A stretch of 64,000 bases of DNA, taken from NCBI RefSeq assembly GCF_037204085.1, contig NZ_JBBCBW010000027.1, positions 1-64,000 of the forward strand, given 5' to 3'. Of the stretch, positions 35,896-45,351 are shown piece after piece. The notes beneath the pieces are model-generated. The model was not told where the DNA came from and made no database searches. It was given only the letters and a program-made list of their open reading frames with translations. Both the position numbers and the translations under genes were made by a program. Origin of the DNA: Variovorax sp037204085 (lineage in GTDB: Bacteria > Pseudomonadota > Gammaproteobacteria > Burkholderiales > Burkholderiaceae_C). Each line of letters starts with the position of its first letter. The stretch's first letter is position 1.

Positions 35896-36888
35896 TCAAT
35901 CCGCCTTGATGCCCGCCGCCTTGATCACCTGGGCCCACTTCTCGACTTCGGATTTCTGGAAGGCCGCGATCTTTGCCGTGCTCAGGTCCGCGGGCTCCAT
36001 GCCGAAGCCCTTGAGCTTCTCCTGCATTTCGGGCGTTGCAAGAATCTTGCGGATCTCGGTGTGCAGCCGGTCGACGATGGGCGCCGGCGTGCCCGCGGGC
36101 ACGAAGATCGCCTGCCACGACAGCACCTCGAAGTCCTGCAGGCCCGCAATGCCGGACTCCGCAACCGTCGGCACGTCGGGCATCGAAGCCAGGCGCTTGG
36201 CAGAGGTGACGGCAATCGCGCGCAGCTTGCCGCTCTGCACGTGCGGGCCTGCCACCACGCTGGTGTCGAACATCATGTCGACCTGGCCGCCGATCACGTC
36301 CTGGATGGCCGGGCCGCTGCCCTTGTACGGAATGTGCGTGAACTTGACGCCGGACTTGAACGCCAGCAGCTCGAGCGACAGGTGCTGCGACGTGCCCGTG
36401 CCGGCGGACGCCGACGAAAGCCCGCCCGACTTCGTCTTGCTGGCTTCCAGCACGTCCTTCAAGGTCTTGTAGGGGCTCGCCTGGTTCACCACCAGCACCA
36501 GCGGGTTGGTGCCGATGAGCGTGACGGGCGCAAACGACTTCTGCGGGTCGTAGCCGAGCTTAGGGTACAGGCTGATGTTGATTGCGTGCGAGCTGATCGT
36601 ACCGCCCACCATCGTGAAGCCGTCGGGTGCGGCGCGCGCGCCGATTTCGGAGCCCACGCTGCCGCCGGCGCCGCCCTTGTTGTCGATGATCACGCTCGTG
36701 CCCAGCACCGTGCCGAGCTTCTGCCCGATCAGGCGGGCCAGCACGTCGGTGGTGCCGCCCGCAGGGAACGGCACGAGATAGGTAATGGCCTTGCCTGTGG
36801 GCCAGTTGCCGGTGCCCTGCGCGAAGGCGGGCAGGCCCACGGCAATCGAAGAGGCGAGGGCGGTGCGGATGAGTGTGCGGCGTTGCAT
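35896..36888 (-). CDS. Bug-family periplasmic solute receptor
   Basis: A 330-residue TctC-like receptor with a signal peptide ending PAFAQG. Family motifs ITYLVPFPAGGTTDVLAR and APDGFTMVGG are present. AAAGGAG precedes ATG 36888. It is the last gene of the leftward aldarate operon, 35 bp after the beta-propeller lactonase. The ligand may be an aldarate, uronate or lactone, judged only from its neighbours; no TctAB membrane subunits are present. Confidence 0.93.
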   Translation of the reverse strand: MQRRTLIRTALASSIAVGLPAFAQGTGNWPTGKAITYLVPFPAGGTTDVLARLIGQKLGTVLGTSVIIDNKGGAGGSVGSEIGARAAPDGFTMVGGTISSHAINISLYPKLGYDPQKSFAPVTLIGTNPLVLVVNQASPYKTLKDVLEASKTKSGGLSSASAGTGTSQHLSLELLAFKSGVKFTHIPYKGSGPAIQDVIGGQVDMMFDTSVVAGPHVQSGKLRAIAVTSAKRLASMPDVPTVAESGIAGLQDFEVLSWQAIFVPAGTPAPIVDRLHTEIRKILATPEMQEKLKGFGMEPADLSTAKIAAFQKSEVEKWAQVIKAAGIKAD

Positions 36889-36923
36889 GGCGAGGTCTCC
36901 TTTGATGATGTTGCGGGTCGTCG

Positions 36924-38012
36924 TCACGGCGTGTCGACGATTTCGATCCAGTTCGGGTTCTTGCCCACGCTGATGCGCGAAGGCTTGCCCAGGGCGCCGG
37001 TCGCCGGGTCGATGGCGTACAGCGCAACGCTGTGCGACTCCTGCCCGGCGGCAATCAGGTAGCGGCCGCTCGAATCGATGGCGAAGCCGCGCGGCGTTTT
37101 TTCGGTCGGTGTCTGGCCGAGCGGCTTCAGCTGACCGGTGGACGGGTCCACCCTGAAGGCCGAGAGCGTGCTCGACGTGCGTTCCGATGCATACAGAAAG
37201 CGACCGTCGGGCGTCAGGTGCAGATCGGCCGCCCACGGCTTGCCGGTGAATCCGGGCGGCAGCGTGGTGGTGCTCTGCTCCAGCTTGAGCGTGCCGCGCG
37301 CGGCGTCCCAGGCGTACACGTGCAGGCTCGCGTCGAGTTCGTTCAGCAGGTAGACGCGGCGTTGCGCCTTGTCCCAGACGAAGTGGCGCGGGCCGGACTT
37401 CGCGGTGGACATGGTCAGCGGCGGATCGTTGGCCGACAGCAGGCCCTTGTCCGCATCGAAGCGCCAGCTCGATACGTTGTCGCCGCCCAAGCTGGTTGCA
37501 AGCACGAAGCGGTTGCTCGCGTCCGCGTGGACGGCGTGCGCGTTCGGCCCGGTCTGCACCAGCTGCTGGATTGCGCCCGCGGCACCATCTTTGCCGATGG
37601 CGTTGACCGAGATCTTGCCGCCTTGGTAGGACGCCGCGAAGAGCCATTTGCCGCTTGCATCGAGATCGATGTTGGCCATGCTGTCGGCCAGGGGCGCTTC
37701 GCCGATTTTCTGCAGCTTGCCGGTGGCCGGGTCGATCGACATGCTGACCACGCGGAACGGCTGCGAACGGAGCGCGGCATGCAGCACGCGCTTGTCGGGG
37801 CTCACCGCCATCGGCATCACGGTGCCGCCGACATTCAGTGCCTGCACCGGCTTGAGCACGCCGAGCGAGCGGTCGAGTTCGAGCACCGAGACCTCCTGGC
37901 TGTCGGCGTTGGACACATAGACCCAGGTGCCCGCCAGGGCGTGGCCCGCGGCAGCCAGCGACAGCAGCGCAACCGCGCCACGCAGCGTGCAAAGAGTGGG
38001 CTTGCGGTTCAT
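36924..38012 (-). CDS. Secreted beta-propeller lactonase (6-phosphogluconolactonase-like family)
   Basis: A 362-residue seven-bladed propeller of the lactonase family with a signal peptide (ALLSLAAAGHALA), so it is probably periplasmic. Blade repeats such as VYVSNADSQEVSVLELD, LFAASYQGGKISV and LYASERTSSTLSAF recur every 45-50 residues. In this operon it may open sugar-acid lactones outside the membrane before uptake. Its ATG overlaps the TGA of the preceding Bug gene (ATGA). True substrate unproven. Confidence 0.9.
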   Translation of the reverse strand: MNRKPTLCTLRGAVALLSLAAAGHALAGTWVYVSNADSQEVSVLELDRSLGVLKPVQALNVGGTVMPMAVSPDKRVLHAALRSQPFRVVSMSIDPATGKLQKIGEAPLADSMANIDLDASGKWLFAASYQGGKISVNAIGKDGAAGAIQQLVQTGPNAHAVHADASNRFVLATSLGGDNVSSWRFDADKGLLSANDPPLTMSTAKSGPRHFVWDKAQRRVYLLNELDASLHVYAWDAARGTLKLEQSTTTLPPGFTGKPWAADLHLTPDGRFLYASERTSSTLSAFRVDPSTGQLKPLGQTPTEKTPRGFAIDSSGRYLIAAGQESHSVALYAIDPATGALGKPSRISVGKNPNWIEIVDTP

Positions 38013-38995
38013 GGCTTGATATTGAGTTTGGCGATCAGCGCCTTGAAGTAGGCGTTGTCCTTGGCCAGCGTTTCCTTGAACACCGCGCCATCGGTGTAGA
38101 CATAGCCGAGGTTCTGCTTGTCCATCACTTCATGCATGAGCGGCTCGGCCGCCGTCTTGGCCGTGATCTCGCGCAGCTTTGCCATCACTTCGGGCGGCGT
38201 GTTCTTGGGCGCGCCAAGGCCGCGCCAGGTGCCGATCGACAGGTCGATGCCACGCTCCTTGGCGGTGGGCACCTTGTCGAAGCCCTTCACGCGCTTGTCG
38301 GCCATGACCATCAGCACCTTGAGCTTGCCGGACTGCACATGCGTCGTCACTTCGGCCGGGCTCACCGCCACCGCCTCGATGTGTCCACCCAGCAATGCCA
38401 GCACCGCGGGTGCCGCGCCCTGGAAGGGAATGTGGCCGAACCTGGTGCCGGTCTTATCTTCCAGCGCTGCCGCGGCCAGGTGCCAGATGGAACCATTGCC
38501 CGAGTTGCCGACGCGAACGCTCTCGGGCGACTTCTTTGCCGCGGCCAGGAACTCCTCGATCGTGTTCCAGGGCGCGTCGGCCTTGACGGTGATGGCGGCC
38601 GGGTCGGCATTGAGCTGCGCAATCGGCTGGAAGTCGTCGTAGTTGAACTTGGCCAGGCCCAGGTGCGGCAGCGTGAGAAGCTCCACCGTCAGCACCGCGA
38701 GCTTGTAGCCGTCGGGCCGGGAGTTGATCACCTCGGTCCAGCCGATGGCACCGCCGGCGCCGGGGCGGTTGACGATCACGATGCTCTGCGACGTGTGCTT
38801 GCGGCTCGCTTCGGAGAACGCGCGAGCCAGGCCGTCCGTGCCGCCGCCCGGCTGGTAGGGCACCAGCAGTTCGATGGCGTGGTTCGGAAAGTTGTTGCTG
38901 TTGCTCTGGGCCGTGGCCAGCGCCGCGTAGCCGAGCGAGAGGCTTGCCGTCGCCGAAAGGGCGGCCAGGCCGCGCAGGAATCTGTTTCTTCTCAT
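38009..38995 (-). CDS. Bug-family periplasmic solute receptor
   Basis: A 328-residue receptor. The signal peptide ends ALATAQS, then IELLVPYQPGGGTDGLAR and RPDGYKLAVL follow the family pattern. It is coupled to the secreted lactonase by an ATGA overlap, which suggests the lactonase product or substrate is its ligand. It differs clearly in sequence from the other Bug proteins of the window, so it is not a recent duplicate. Confidence 0.93.
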   Translation of the reverse strand: MRRNRFLRGLAALSATASLSLGYAALATAQSNSNNFPNHAIELLVPYQPGGGTDGLARAFSEASRKHTSQSIVIVNRPGAGGAIGWTEVINSRPDGYKLAVLTVELLTLPHLGLAKFNYDDFQPIAQLNADPAAITVKADAPWNTIEEFLAAAKKSPESVRVGNSGNGSIWHLAAAALEDKTGTRFGHIPFQGAAPAVLALLGGHIEAVAVSPAEVTTHVQSGKLKVLMVMADKRVKGFDKVPTAKERGIDLSIGTWRGLGAPKNTPPEVMAKLREITAKTAAEPLMHEVMDKQNLGYVYTDGAVFKETLAKDNAYFKALIAKLNIKP

Positions 38996-39065
38996 TGGTT
39001 GTTGTCTCCGTTATTGATCTTGATTCCGCAAGCCTCGGGGAAAAAGGCTGAAATTCGTCTGGCCG

Positions 39066-39827
39066 TCAGGGCATGTATTGCCCGCCGTTCACCTCGATCA
39101 CCTGGCCCGTCACGTAGCCCGAAAGCTGCTCGGAGGCCAGGTAGAGGAAAGCGCCCACGCATTCGTCCGGCGTGCCGATGCGTCCCATCGGAATGCCGGC
39201 GCGGAACGACTCGAGCATGGCGGGCGTGGAAAAGCGGTCCTGGAACGGTGTCTGAATAACGCCGGGCGCGACTGCGTTCACGCGGATCTTGTCGCCGACG
39301 AGCTCCCGTGCGAGCCCGTGCGTGGCCGTGCTCACGAAGCCCTTCGAGCCCGCATACAGGTAGGCGCCGGGGCCGCCGCCGGTGCGTGCCGCAACCGACG
39401 TCACGTTGATGATGTTGCCGCCGCCGTGGGTGCGCATGAGCGGCACCACCTCGCGCGCAAACGCGAGCACCGAGCGTGCGTTGATGTGCATCACTTCGTC
39501 GAACAGCGCATCGTCGAACTCCGCAATGGGCACGCGCTTCACCAGGCTGCCCGCGTTGTTCACCAGCACGTCGATGCGGCCGAAGCGCGTGGCGGTCTGC
39601 TTCACGCATTCGCGGATGGCGGCGGTGTCGAGCACGTCGCCCTGCAGCGCAAAGGCGTCGCCGCCGGCCTTGCGAATGGTCTCGACGACCTGGTTCGCGG
39701 CATCGGCCGAGCTGTTGTAGTGCACCGCCACGCGCATGCCGCGCGCAGCGAACGCAACGGCCACGGCCGCGCCGATGCCGGTGCTGGCGCCGGTGATGAG
39801 CGCTGTCTTGCCTTTGAGGTCTTCCAT
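39066..39827 (-). CDS. SDR-family NAD(P)-dependent oxidoreductase
   Basis: A 253-residue classical short-chain dehydrogenase. TGASTGIG binds the dinucleotide, NNAG follows near residue 90, and the catalytic S/YxxxK are in VTSVAARTG and YLYAGSK. It lies 30 bp after garD and before the Bug/lactonase genes. By context it may oxidise a sugar or sugar acid to a lactone, feeding the adjacent lactonase; the sequence alone does not fix the substrate. Confidence 0.93.
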   Translation of the reverse strand: MEDLKGKTALITGASTGIGAAVAVAFAARGMRVAVHYNSSADAANQVVETIRKAGGDAFALQGDVLDTAAIRECVKQTATRFGRIDVLVNNAGSLVKRVPIAEFDDALFDEVMHINARSVLAFAREVVPLMRTHGGGNIINVTSVAARTGGGPGAYLYAGSKGFVSTATHGLARELVGDKIRVNAVAPGVIQTPFQDRFSTPAMLESFRAGIPMGRIGTPDECVGAFLYLASEQLSGYVTGQVIEVNGGQYMP

Positions 39828-39857
39828 GGTGTTTCCTTTCGAGGTCGTCGAATGAAG

Positions 39858-41465
39858 TCAGGTCACGGGTGCGGGGTTGAACAGCACCAGCGCGTTGTGC
39901 AGCTTCCACTGTTCGGCCCAGGTTTTCTTCCTGCCGCTGGCCACGTCGAGCATCAGGCGGAACATTTCCCAGCCCACGTCTTCGATGGTGGCGTCGCCGT
40001 CGGCAATGCGGCCTGCGTTCACGTCCATCAGGTCGTGCCAGCGACGCGCAAGGTCGCTGCGCGTGGCGACCTTGATCACCGGCACCTCGGCCAGGCCGTA
40101 GGGCGTGCCGCGGCCGGTGGTGAACACGTGCAGGTTCATGCCGGCGGCCAGCTGCAGCGTGCCGCAGATGAAATCGCTGGCAGGTGTTGCGGCGTAGAGC
40201 AGGCCTTTCTGCCTTGCCTTTTCGCCCGGCGAGACCACGCCCGAGATCGGCGCGCTGCCGCTCTTGACGATCGAGCCCATGGCCTTTTCGACGATGTTCG
40301 AGAGCCCGCCCTTTTTGTTGCCCGGCGTGGTGTTGGCGCTGCGGTCGACGCGGCCGCGATCCAGGTAGGCGTCGTACCAGGCCATCTCGCGGATCATGGC
40401 TTCGGCCACCTCCGGCGTTGTGGCGCGCGAGGTGAGCTGGTCGATGCCGTCGCGCACCTCGGTCACTTCCGAGAACATCACGGTGGCGCCGGCGCGCACC
40501 AGCAGGTCGGTGCAAAAGCCCACGGCCGGGTTGGCCGTGACGCCAGAGAACGCATCGCTGCCCCCGCACTGCACGCCCACCACCAGCTCACTGGCCGGCA
40601 CGGTTTCGCGCCTGCGGGCGTTCAGCCGCTCCAAGTGTTCTTCGGCCTGCCGCATGATCGAGTCGATCATCGACATGAAGCCCACGTGCGCGTCGTCCTG
40701 CAGGCACACCACGTCGAGTTTTTCGTCGGCGGTGGTGCCGATGTCGGCCACATTGCGTTCGTCCACCAGCGCAATGCTGCCGGGCGGCAGCAGGCGCTCG
40801 GGCTGCAGCTTTTCGCAGCCCAGGCTGATGACCATCACCTCGCCGCCGAAGTTCGGGTTGAGGCTGATGTTGCGCAGCGTACGGATCGGGATGACCGCAT
40901 CGGGCGCATCGATGGCCACGCCGCAGCCGTAGCTGTGCGAAAGGCCCACCACATCGTCGACGTTGGGGTACTTCGGCAGCAGCTCGGCCTTGATGCGCTG
41001 CACCGCAAAGTCGACCACGCCCGCCACGCATTGCACGGTCTGGGTAATGGCGAGGATGTTGCGCGTGCCCACCGATCCGTCGAGGTTGCGGTAGCCCTCG
41101 AAGGTGTAGCCCTCGAGCGCCGGCTGCACGGGCGGCTTGACGGTGGCAATTGGCAAGCCCTCGAGCTCGCGCGCGGCGGGCATCTTGAGCAGCCGCTCGT
41201 GTACCCAGCTGCCGCGCGGAATGGCCTTGAGCGCGTAGCCGATCACCACGTTGTAGCGCACGACCGCGTCGCCCTCGGCCAGGTCGGTCAACGCGACCTT
41301 GTGGCCCTGCGGCACGTTGTCCACCAGCACCAGCCCGTCGGCGAACGTGGCGCCCGCCTTCAGCCCGCCGTCGTTGGCAACAATGGCGACGTTGTCCGCC
41401 GCGTGCATGTGGATGCGGTGCGGCGGGCGCGCCGCCGCGGAAGAGGGGAGTGGTGAGTCGGCCAT
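39858..41465 (-). CDS. garD: Galactarate dehydratase (UxaA/GarD family)
   Basis: A 535-residue dehydratase, very similar in plan to E. coli GarD: N-terminal SAF domain (HAADNVAIVANDGGLKAG), then the main body with EGYRNLDGSVGTRN, LSHSYGCGVAI, GVQCGGSDAFSGV and the C-terminal NPAPVT. It turns galactarate into 5-keto-4-deoxyglucarate; altronate dehydratase is the alternative family function, but pathway neighbours (udh, kdgD, KGSA dehydrogenase) favour galactarate. It lies 34 bp after the TRAP permease gene. Confidence 0.93.
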   Translation of the reverse strand: MADSPLPSSAAARPPHRIHMHAADNVAIVANDGGLKAGATFADGLVLVDNVPQGHKVALTDLAEGDAVVRYNVVIGYALKAIPRGSWVHERLLKMPAARELEGLPIATVKPPVQPALEGYTFEGYRNLDGSVGTRNILAITQTVQCVAGVVDFAVQRIKAELLPKYPNVDDVVGLSHSYGCGVAIDAPDAVIPIRTLRNISLNPNFGGEVMVISLGCEKLQPERLLPPGSIALVDERNVADIGTTADEKLDVVCLQDDAHVGFMSMIDSIMRQAEEHLERLNARRRETVPASELVVGVQCGGSDAFSGVTANPAVGFCTDLLVRAGATVMFSEVTEVRDGIDQLTSRATTPEVAEAMIREMAWYDAYLDRGRVDRSANTTPGNKKGGLSNIVEKAMGSIVKSGSAPISGVVSPGEKARQKGLLYAATPASDFICGTLQLAAGMNLHVFTTGRGTPYGLAEVPVIKVATRSDLARRWHDLMDVNAGRIADGDATIEDVGWEMFRLMLDVASGRKKTWAEQWKLHNALVLFNPAPVT

Positions 41466-41499
41466 CGGGAAACGGGATTCGCGTTGCTGGTCTTTGCTG

Positions 41500-42798
41500 T
41501 TACTTCACCGCGTTGACGAGGTCAGGCAGCCACATCGAGAACGCCGGCACGTAGGTCACGAGCATCAGGCAGATCAAAAGAGCACCATAGAACGGCCAGA
41601 TCGACCGCATCACCTGCCCGACCGATACCCCTCCGATCGCACAGCCTATGAACTGCGTGGTGCCCACCGGCGGCGTGTTCAGGCCGAGCGCGCAGTTGAT
41701 CAGCATGACAATGCCGAACTGCACCGGGCTCATGCCGAACTGCATGGCAATGGGCAGGAAGATCGGCGTGCAGATCAGGATCGTGGCCGCCATGTCGAGG
41801 AAGGTGCCCAGCACGAACAGCAGCACGTTGATCATCAGGAAGATGACCCACGGATCGCTCGAGACGCTGGTCATGAGCTCGCCGGTCTTCTGCGGCACTT
41901 CGTACAGCGCCATGAAGTAGCCGAACGCGGAAGAGATGCCGATCAGCAGCAGCACCACGCCGGTCGTCTTGCATGCCTTGGCGCAGGCCTTGAGAAAGTC
42001 CTTGCGGCTGAGCGAGCGGTAGACGAGCACCGTGACGCCCAACGCCCACAGCACGGCCGTTGCGGCCGATTCGGTGGCGGTGAACACGCCCGACAGAATG
42101 CCCACCAGGATGATCACCACGATCATCAAACCGGGCAGCGCGCCGATGAACGCCGCCAGCACCTCGCCCCAGCCGGGGAAGGCGCCGCGAATCGGATAGC
42201 CCCGGCGGATCGCCACGTAGTAGGCGGCGGCCAGGTTGCACACCGTGAGCAGCAGCGCCGGAATGAGGCCCGCCAGAATCAGGCTCAGCACGCTGACCGA
42301 CGCAATGCCGGTGGTCGCGAGCGTGAAGATGATCAGGTTGTGCGACGTGGGCATCAGCGCACCCACCAGGGCCGCGTGCGTCGTCACGTTGACGGCGTAG
42401 TCGGCGTCGTAGCCTTCCTTCTTCATGAGCGGAATCATCACCGAGCCCATGGCCGAGACGTCGGCCACCGGCGAGCCGGCAACGCCGCCGAACAGCGTGC
42501 AGCCGATCACGTTGCTCATGCCCAGGCCGCCGCGCACGTGGCCCACCAGGCTGTTCGCAAAGCGGACGATGCGCTGCGCGATGCCGCCGTAGAGCATGAG
42601 TTCACCGGCAAACACAAAGAACGGAATCGCCAGGAAAGAGAAGATCTGCATGCCGCCGACCATCTTCTGGAACACCACGGCAACGGGCAGGCCCGCATAG
42701 AGCACCGTTGCAACGGAGGCCAGGCCGATCGAGAACGCGACCGGTACGCCCAGCACCAGCAGCACCAGGAAAACGAGAGAGAGGACAGTCAGTTCCAC
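41500..42798 (-). CDS. dctM: TRAP transporter large permease (DctM)
   Basis: A 432-residue membrane protein with about twelve hydrophobic helices, the ion-coupled transport subunit of a TRAP system. Family features include FVFAGELMLYGGIAQR and VNCALGLNTPPVG-like loops (LINCALGLNTPPVGT). The start is GTG 42798, ten bases inside the end of dctQ, so the two are coupled. The operon context predicts uptake of uronates or aldarates. Confidence 0.95.
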   Translation of the reverse strand: MELTVLSLVFLVLLVLGVPVAFSIGLASVATVLYAGLPVAVVFQKMVGGMQIFSFLAIPFFVFAGELMLYGGIAQRIVRFANSLVGHVRGGLGMSNVIGCTLFGGVAGSPVADVSAMGSVMIPLMKKEGYDADYAVNVTTHAALVGALMPTSHNLIIFTLATTGIASVSVLSLILAGLIPALLLTVCNLAAAYYVAIRRGYPIRGAFPGWGEVLAAFIGALPGLMIVVIILVGILSGVFTATESAATAVLWALGVTVLVYRSLSRKDFLKACAKACKTTGVVLLLIGISSAFGYFMALYEVPQKTGELMTSVSSDPWVIFLMINVLLFVLGTFLDMAATILICTPIFLPIAMQFGMSPVQFGIVMLINCALGLNTPPVGTTQFIGCAIGGVSVGQVMRSIWPFYGALLICLMLVTYVPAFSMWLPDLVNAVK

Positions 42799-43376
42799 GC
42801 GGGCACCACTTCTTCATCGCGCAGCAGGGCGACGATATGTTCAATCGAAAAAAGCACGATCAGGAGGCCCGCGATCACGAGCGCGAGATAGTCCAGACCC
42901 ACCGGAATGCCCATCATGGGCTTGATGTCGGTCCACTTGAGCGAGGTCCAGATCCAGCCGCTCCACGCCATGATTCCGCCGAAGAGCGCAACCAGCGCAT
43001 GAATCAGCACTTCGATCTTCAGGCGCAGCGATTCGGGCAGCAGCACCACCAGCGAGTCGAGCCCGATGTGGCCGGCATCGCGCACGCCCACGGCAACGCC
43101 AAGCGCGGTGACATACAGCACCAGCTGCAGCGCAAGGCCTTCGGCCCAGGTCGGCGTGTCGTTGAAAACATAGCGGCCGACCACCTGGTACTGAACGCAC
43201 ACGATGATGGTGATGAGCATCGCCACGGCGAGCATCAGGCTGGCCTTGGAGAGAAACGCGCAGAAGCGGGAATAGGCGTGGTTGGACGGAGGGCGTCCGT
43301 TCGGATTGACCAGGTCTTCGAGCTCGACCGGCACTCCGGTCGCCATCGTGTCTACCGCGGGAACGGTAAGTGTCAT
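42789..43376 (-). CDS. dctQ: TRAP transporter small permease (DctQ)
   Basis: A 195-residue protein with four membrane helices and the family motif RYVFNDTPTWAEGLA. It forms the membrane complex with DctM, whose gene it overlaps by ten bases. A stable GC hairpin lies in the 59 bp between dctP and this gene and may lower its expression relative to the binding protein. Confidence 0.94.
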   Translation of the reverse strand: MTLTVPAVDTMATGVPVELEDLVNPNGRPPSNHAYSRFCAFLSKASLMLAVAMLITIIVCVQYQVVGRYVFNDTPTWAEGLALQLVLYVTALGVAVGVRDAGHIGLDSLVVLLPESLRLKIEVLIHALVALFGGIMAWSGWIWTSLKWTDIKPMMGIPVGLDYLALVIAGLLIVLFSIEHIVALLRDEEVVPAWN

Positions 43377-43400
43377 GGGAATTTCCCTGAATATGGGTGG

Positions 43401-43427
43401 GGCCCTCCCCGCAGAACGGGAAGGGCC
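43401..43427 (-). promoter_or_regulatory. Intercistronic hairpin between dctP and dctQ
   Basis: GGCCCTCCCCG (43401-43411) and CGGGAAGGGCC (43417-43427) make an 11 bp stem (one G-U pair) with a 5-base loop, immediately after the dctP stop. There is no U-tract. Such hairpins commonly stabilise or attenuate mRNA so that the binding protein outnumbers the permease. Confidence 0.5.
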
Positions 43428-43435
43428 GGGGCGCG

Positions 43436-44404
43436 CTACTTGTTGTCTTGCACGGCCTTGACCAGGCGCTGCAGGTCAGGCGTCGAGATGAACTTCGTGT
43501 AGACCGGCGTCATGGCCGAGCGGAACGAGGCCTTGTCCACGTCGGCAACGATCTGGGCGCCGCCCTTGGTCACGACTTCGAGCGACTTGGCTTCCTGCTC
43601 GTCCCACTTCTTGCGCTGGAACGCGACCGATTCCTTGGCCGTGGCGCGGAACAGGTCCTGGTCGGCCTTGGGCAGCTTGTCGTAGATGGCCTTGGACATC
43701 ACGAGCATTTCAGGTGCCATGGAGTGTTCGGTGCGCGAATAGAACTTCACTGCTTCGTAGTGCTTGAAACCGTCGTACGAAGGAATGTTGTTTTCGGCAG
43801 CGTCGATGAGACCGGTCTTGAGCGCGGTGAACACCTCGCCAGCGGGCATTGGCGTGGCGTTGGCGCCCATGGCGCTCACCAGTGCAACCCACAGGTCGGA
43901 CTGCTGCACGCGGATCTTCAGGCCCTTGGCGTCGGCCAGCGTCTTCACCGGCTTCTTGGCGTAGATGGAGCGTGCGCCGCTGTCGTAGAAGGCGAGGCCG
44001 ACCAGGCCTTCGTGCTCGCAGCCCTTCAGGATTTCTTCGCCGATGGGGCCGTCGAGCGACTTGCGCATGTGGGCGATCGAGTCGAACAGGAAGGGCATCG
44101 TCGGCACCAGCGTCTTGGGGCAGATCGAATTCAGCGCGCTGATGTTCACGCGGTTCATTTCGAGCGCGCCGATCTTGACCTGGTCGAGCGTTTCCTTCTC
44201 GCTGCCGAGTGCGCTCTTGTTGAACACCTTGATCTTGTATTTGCCGTTGCTGCGCTTGTCGAGCAGTTCGCTCATGTGCTTGACGGCCGCGACGGTGGGG
44301 TAGTCGTCGCTGTTGTGCACGTCGGCCGAGCGGAACTCGACAGCGCTTGCCGTCATCGCGCAGGCGCTGGCGGCCAGTGCAATCAGGTGGCGGGTGTATT
44401 TCAT
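43436..44404 (-). CDS. dctP: TRAP transporter solute-binding protein (DctP family)
   Basis: A 322-residue periplasmic receptor with a short signal peptide (ALAASACAMTASA). It has the conserved arginine segment KGLKIRVQQSDLW, which in the family grips the ligand carboxylate, and the GLIDAAENNIPSYDGFKHYE region. It lies 35 bp after the SMP-30 lactonase gene. From the operon, the likely ligands are galacturonate, glucuronate or the matching aldarates. Confidence 0.95.
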   Translation of the reverse strand: MKYTRHLIALAASACAMTASAVEFRSADVHNSDDYPTVAAVKHMSELLDKRSNGKYKIKVFNKSALGSEKETLDQVKIGALEMNRVNISALNSICPKTLVPTMPFLFDSIAHMRKSLDGPIGEEILKGCEHEGLVGLAFYDSGARSIYAKKPVKTLADAKGLKIRVQQSDLWVALVSAMGANATPMPAGEVFTALKTGLIDAAENNIPSYDGFKHYEAVKFYSRTEHSMAPEMLVMSKAIYDKLPKADQDLFRATAKESVAFQRKKWDEQEAKSLEVVTKGGAQIVADVDKASFRSAMTPVYTKFISTPDLQRLVKAVQDNK

Positions 44405-44439
44405 TTGTCTTCCTCTTCGGGTTGGTGGTTAAAAAGCAA

Positions 44440-45351
44440 TCAGAAACGGCATTCGGGTTCCGGCAGACCCTTGATGCCCGGGCGCAGCGCAAAAACGCCG
44501 CCCGCCAGCGGTTGATCGGACAGGTCGCCGCCCGGGCGGATCGATGTCACGAAGAGCGTGTCGAGTTGCGGGCCGCCGAAGGCGCACATGGCGGGCTTCT
44601 TGACCGGCACTTCGAGCGAACGGTCGAGCTTTCCCTCGGGCGTGAAGCGGTGCACCAGGCCTGCGTCGTTGCCGCAGATCCAGTAGCAGCCGTCGGCGTC
44701 GACCGCGGCGCCGTCGGGGCGGCCCGGTAGCGGCTTCATGTCGACGAACACGCGGCGGCCATGCGGAGTGCCGGTGTCGATGTCGTAGTCGAAGGCCCAG
44801 ATGGTTTGAACCAGCGGATGCGAGTCCGAGAGGTACATGGTCTTGCCGTCGGGGCTGAAGGCAAGGCCGTTCGGAACGATCATCTGTTCGAACTGCGGGC
44901 GCAATGCGGCACCCGCGTTCACGTCGGCCTGGTAGCGGTACACACGACCGACCTCGTGGGCCGCCGCCATGTCCATTTGCATGGTGCCGGCCCAGAAGCG
45001 GCCCTGGCGGTCGCAGCGGCCGTCGTTGAAGCGCATGCCGTGTTCGGCATGCGCCGCGCTGGCAATGGGGCTCGCGGCCAGCGTGCCGTCTGGGCGCGTT
45101 GCGATTGCGAACAGGCCGCTCTCCATGCCGGCAATCCATTCGCCCGTGTGGCCTGCGCGCGGTGCGATGCAGGCGAGCATTTCGTCGCCGGCCCAGCGGC
45201 TGTGTTCACCCGTCGGGGCGTGCCAGCGATGCAGGTGCCTGGCCGGAATATCGACCCAATAGAGCGCCTGCTCGTCCGCGCGCCAGACCGGGCTTTCGCC
45301 GGTCGCGCATTGCACATCCAGAACGAGTTCGGCTTTCATGCCGGCAGTCAT
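44440..45351 (-). CDS. SMP-30/gluconolactonase family lactonase
   Basis: A 303-residue six-bladed propeller. The metal-binding positions are visible: E in GESPVW, N in GMRFNDGRCD, N in VPNGLAFSPDG and D in PDGAAVDADG. No signal peptide, so cytosolic. ATG 45351 overlaps the TGA of udh (ATGA); ATG 45339 is an internal choice. Uronate dehydrogenase yields aldaro-lactones, and a coupled lactonase of this type would open them to galactarate or glucarate. Confidence 0.92.
   Translation of the reverse strand: MTAGMKAELVLDVQCATGESPVWRADEQALYWVDIPARHLHRWHAPTGEHSRWAGDEMLACIAPRAGHTGEWIAGMESGLFAIATRPDGTLAASPIASAAHAEHGMRFNDGRCDRQGRFWAGTMQMDMAAAHEVGRVYRYQADVNAGAALRPQFEQMIVPNGLAFSPDGKTMYLSDSHPLVQTIWAFDYDIDTGTPHGRRVFVDMKPLPGRPDGAAVDADGCYWICGNDAGLVHRFTPEGKLDRSLEVPVKKPAMCAFGGPQLDTLFVTSIRPGGDLSDQPLAGGVFALRPGIKGLPEPECRF

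Noticed and set aside
39078..41456. 792-codon plus-strand ORF opposite the SDR and garD genes
   Set aside because: It spans two real minus-strand genes and their gap; His/Ala/Arg-rich composition and no recognisable family mark it as a codon-bias shadow.
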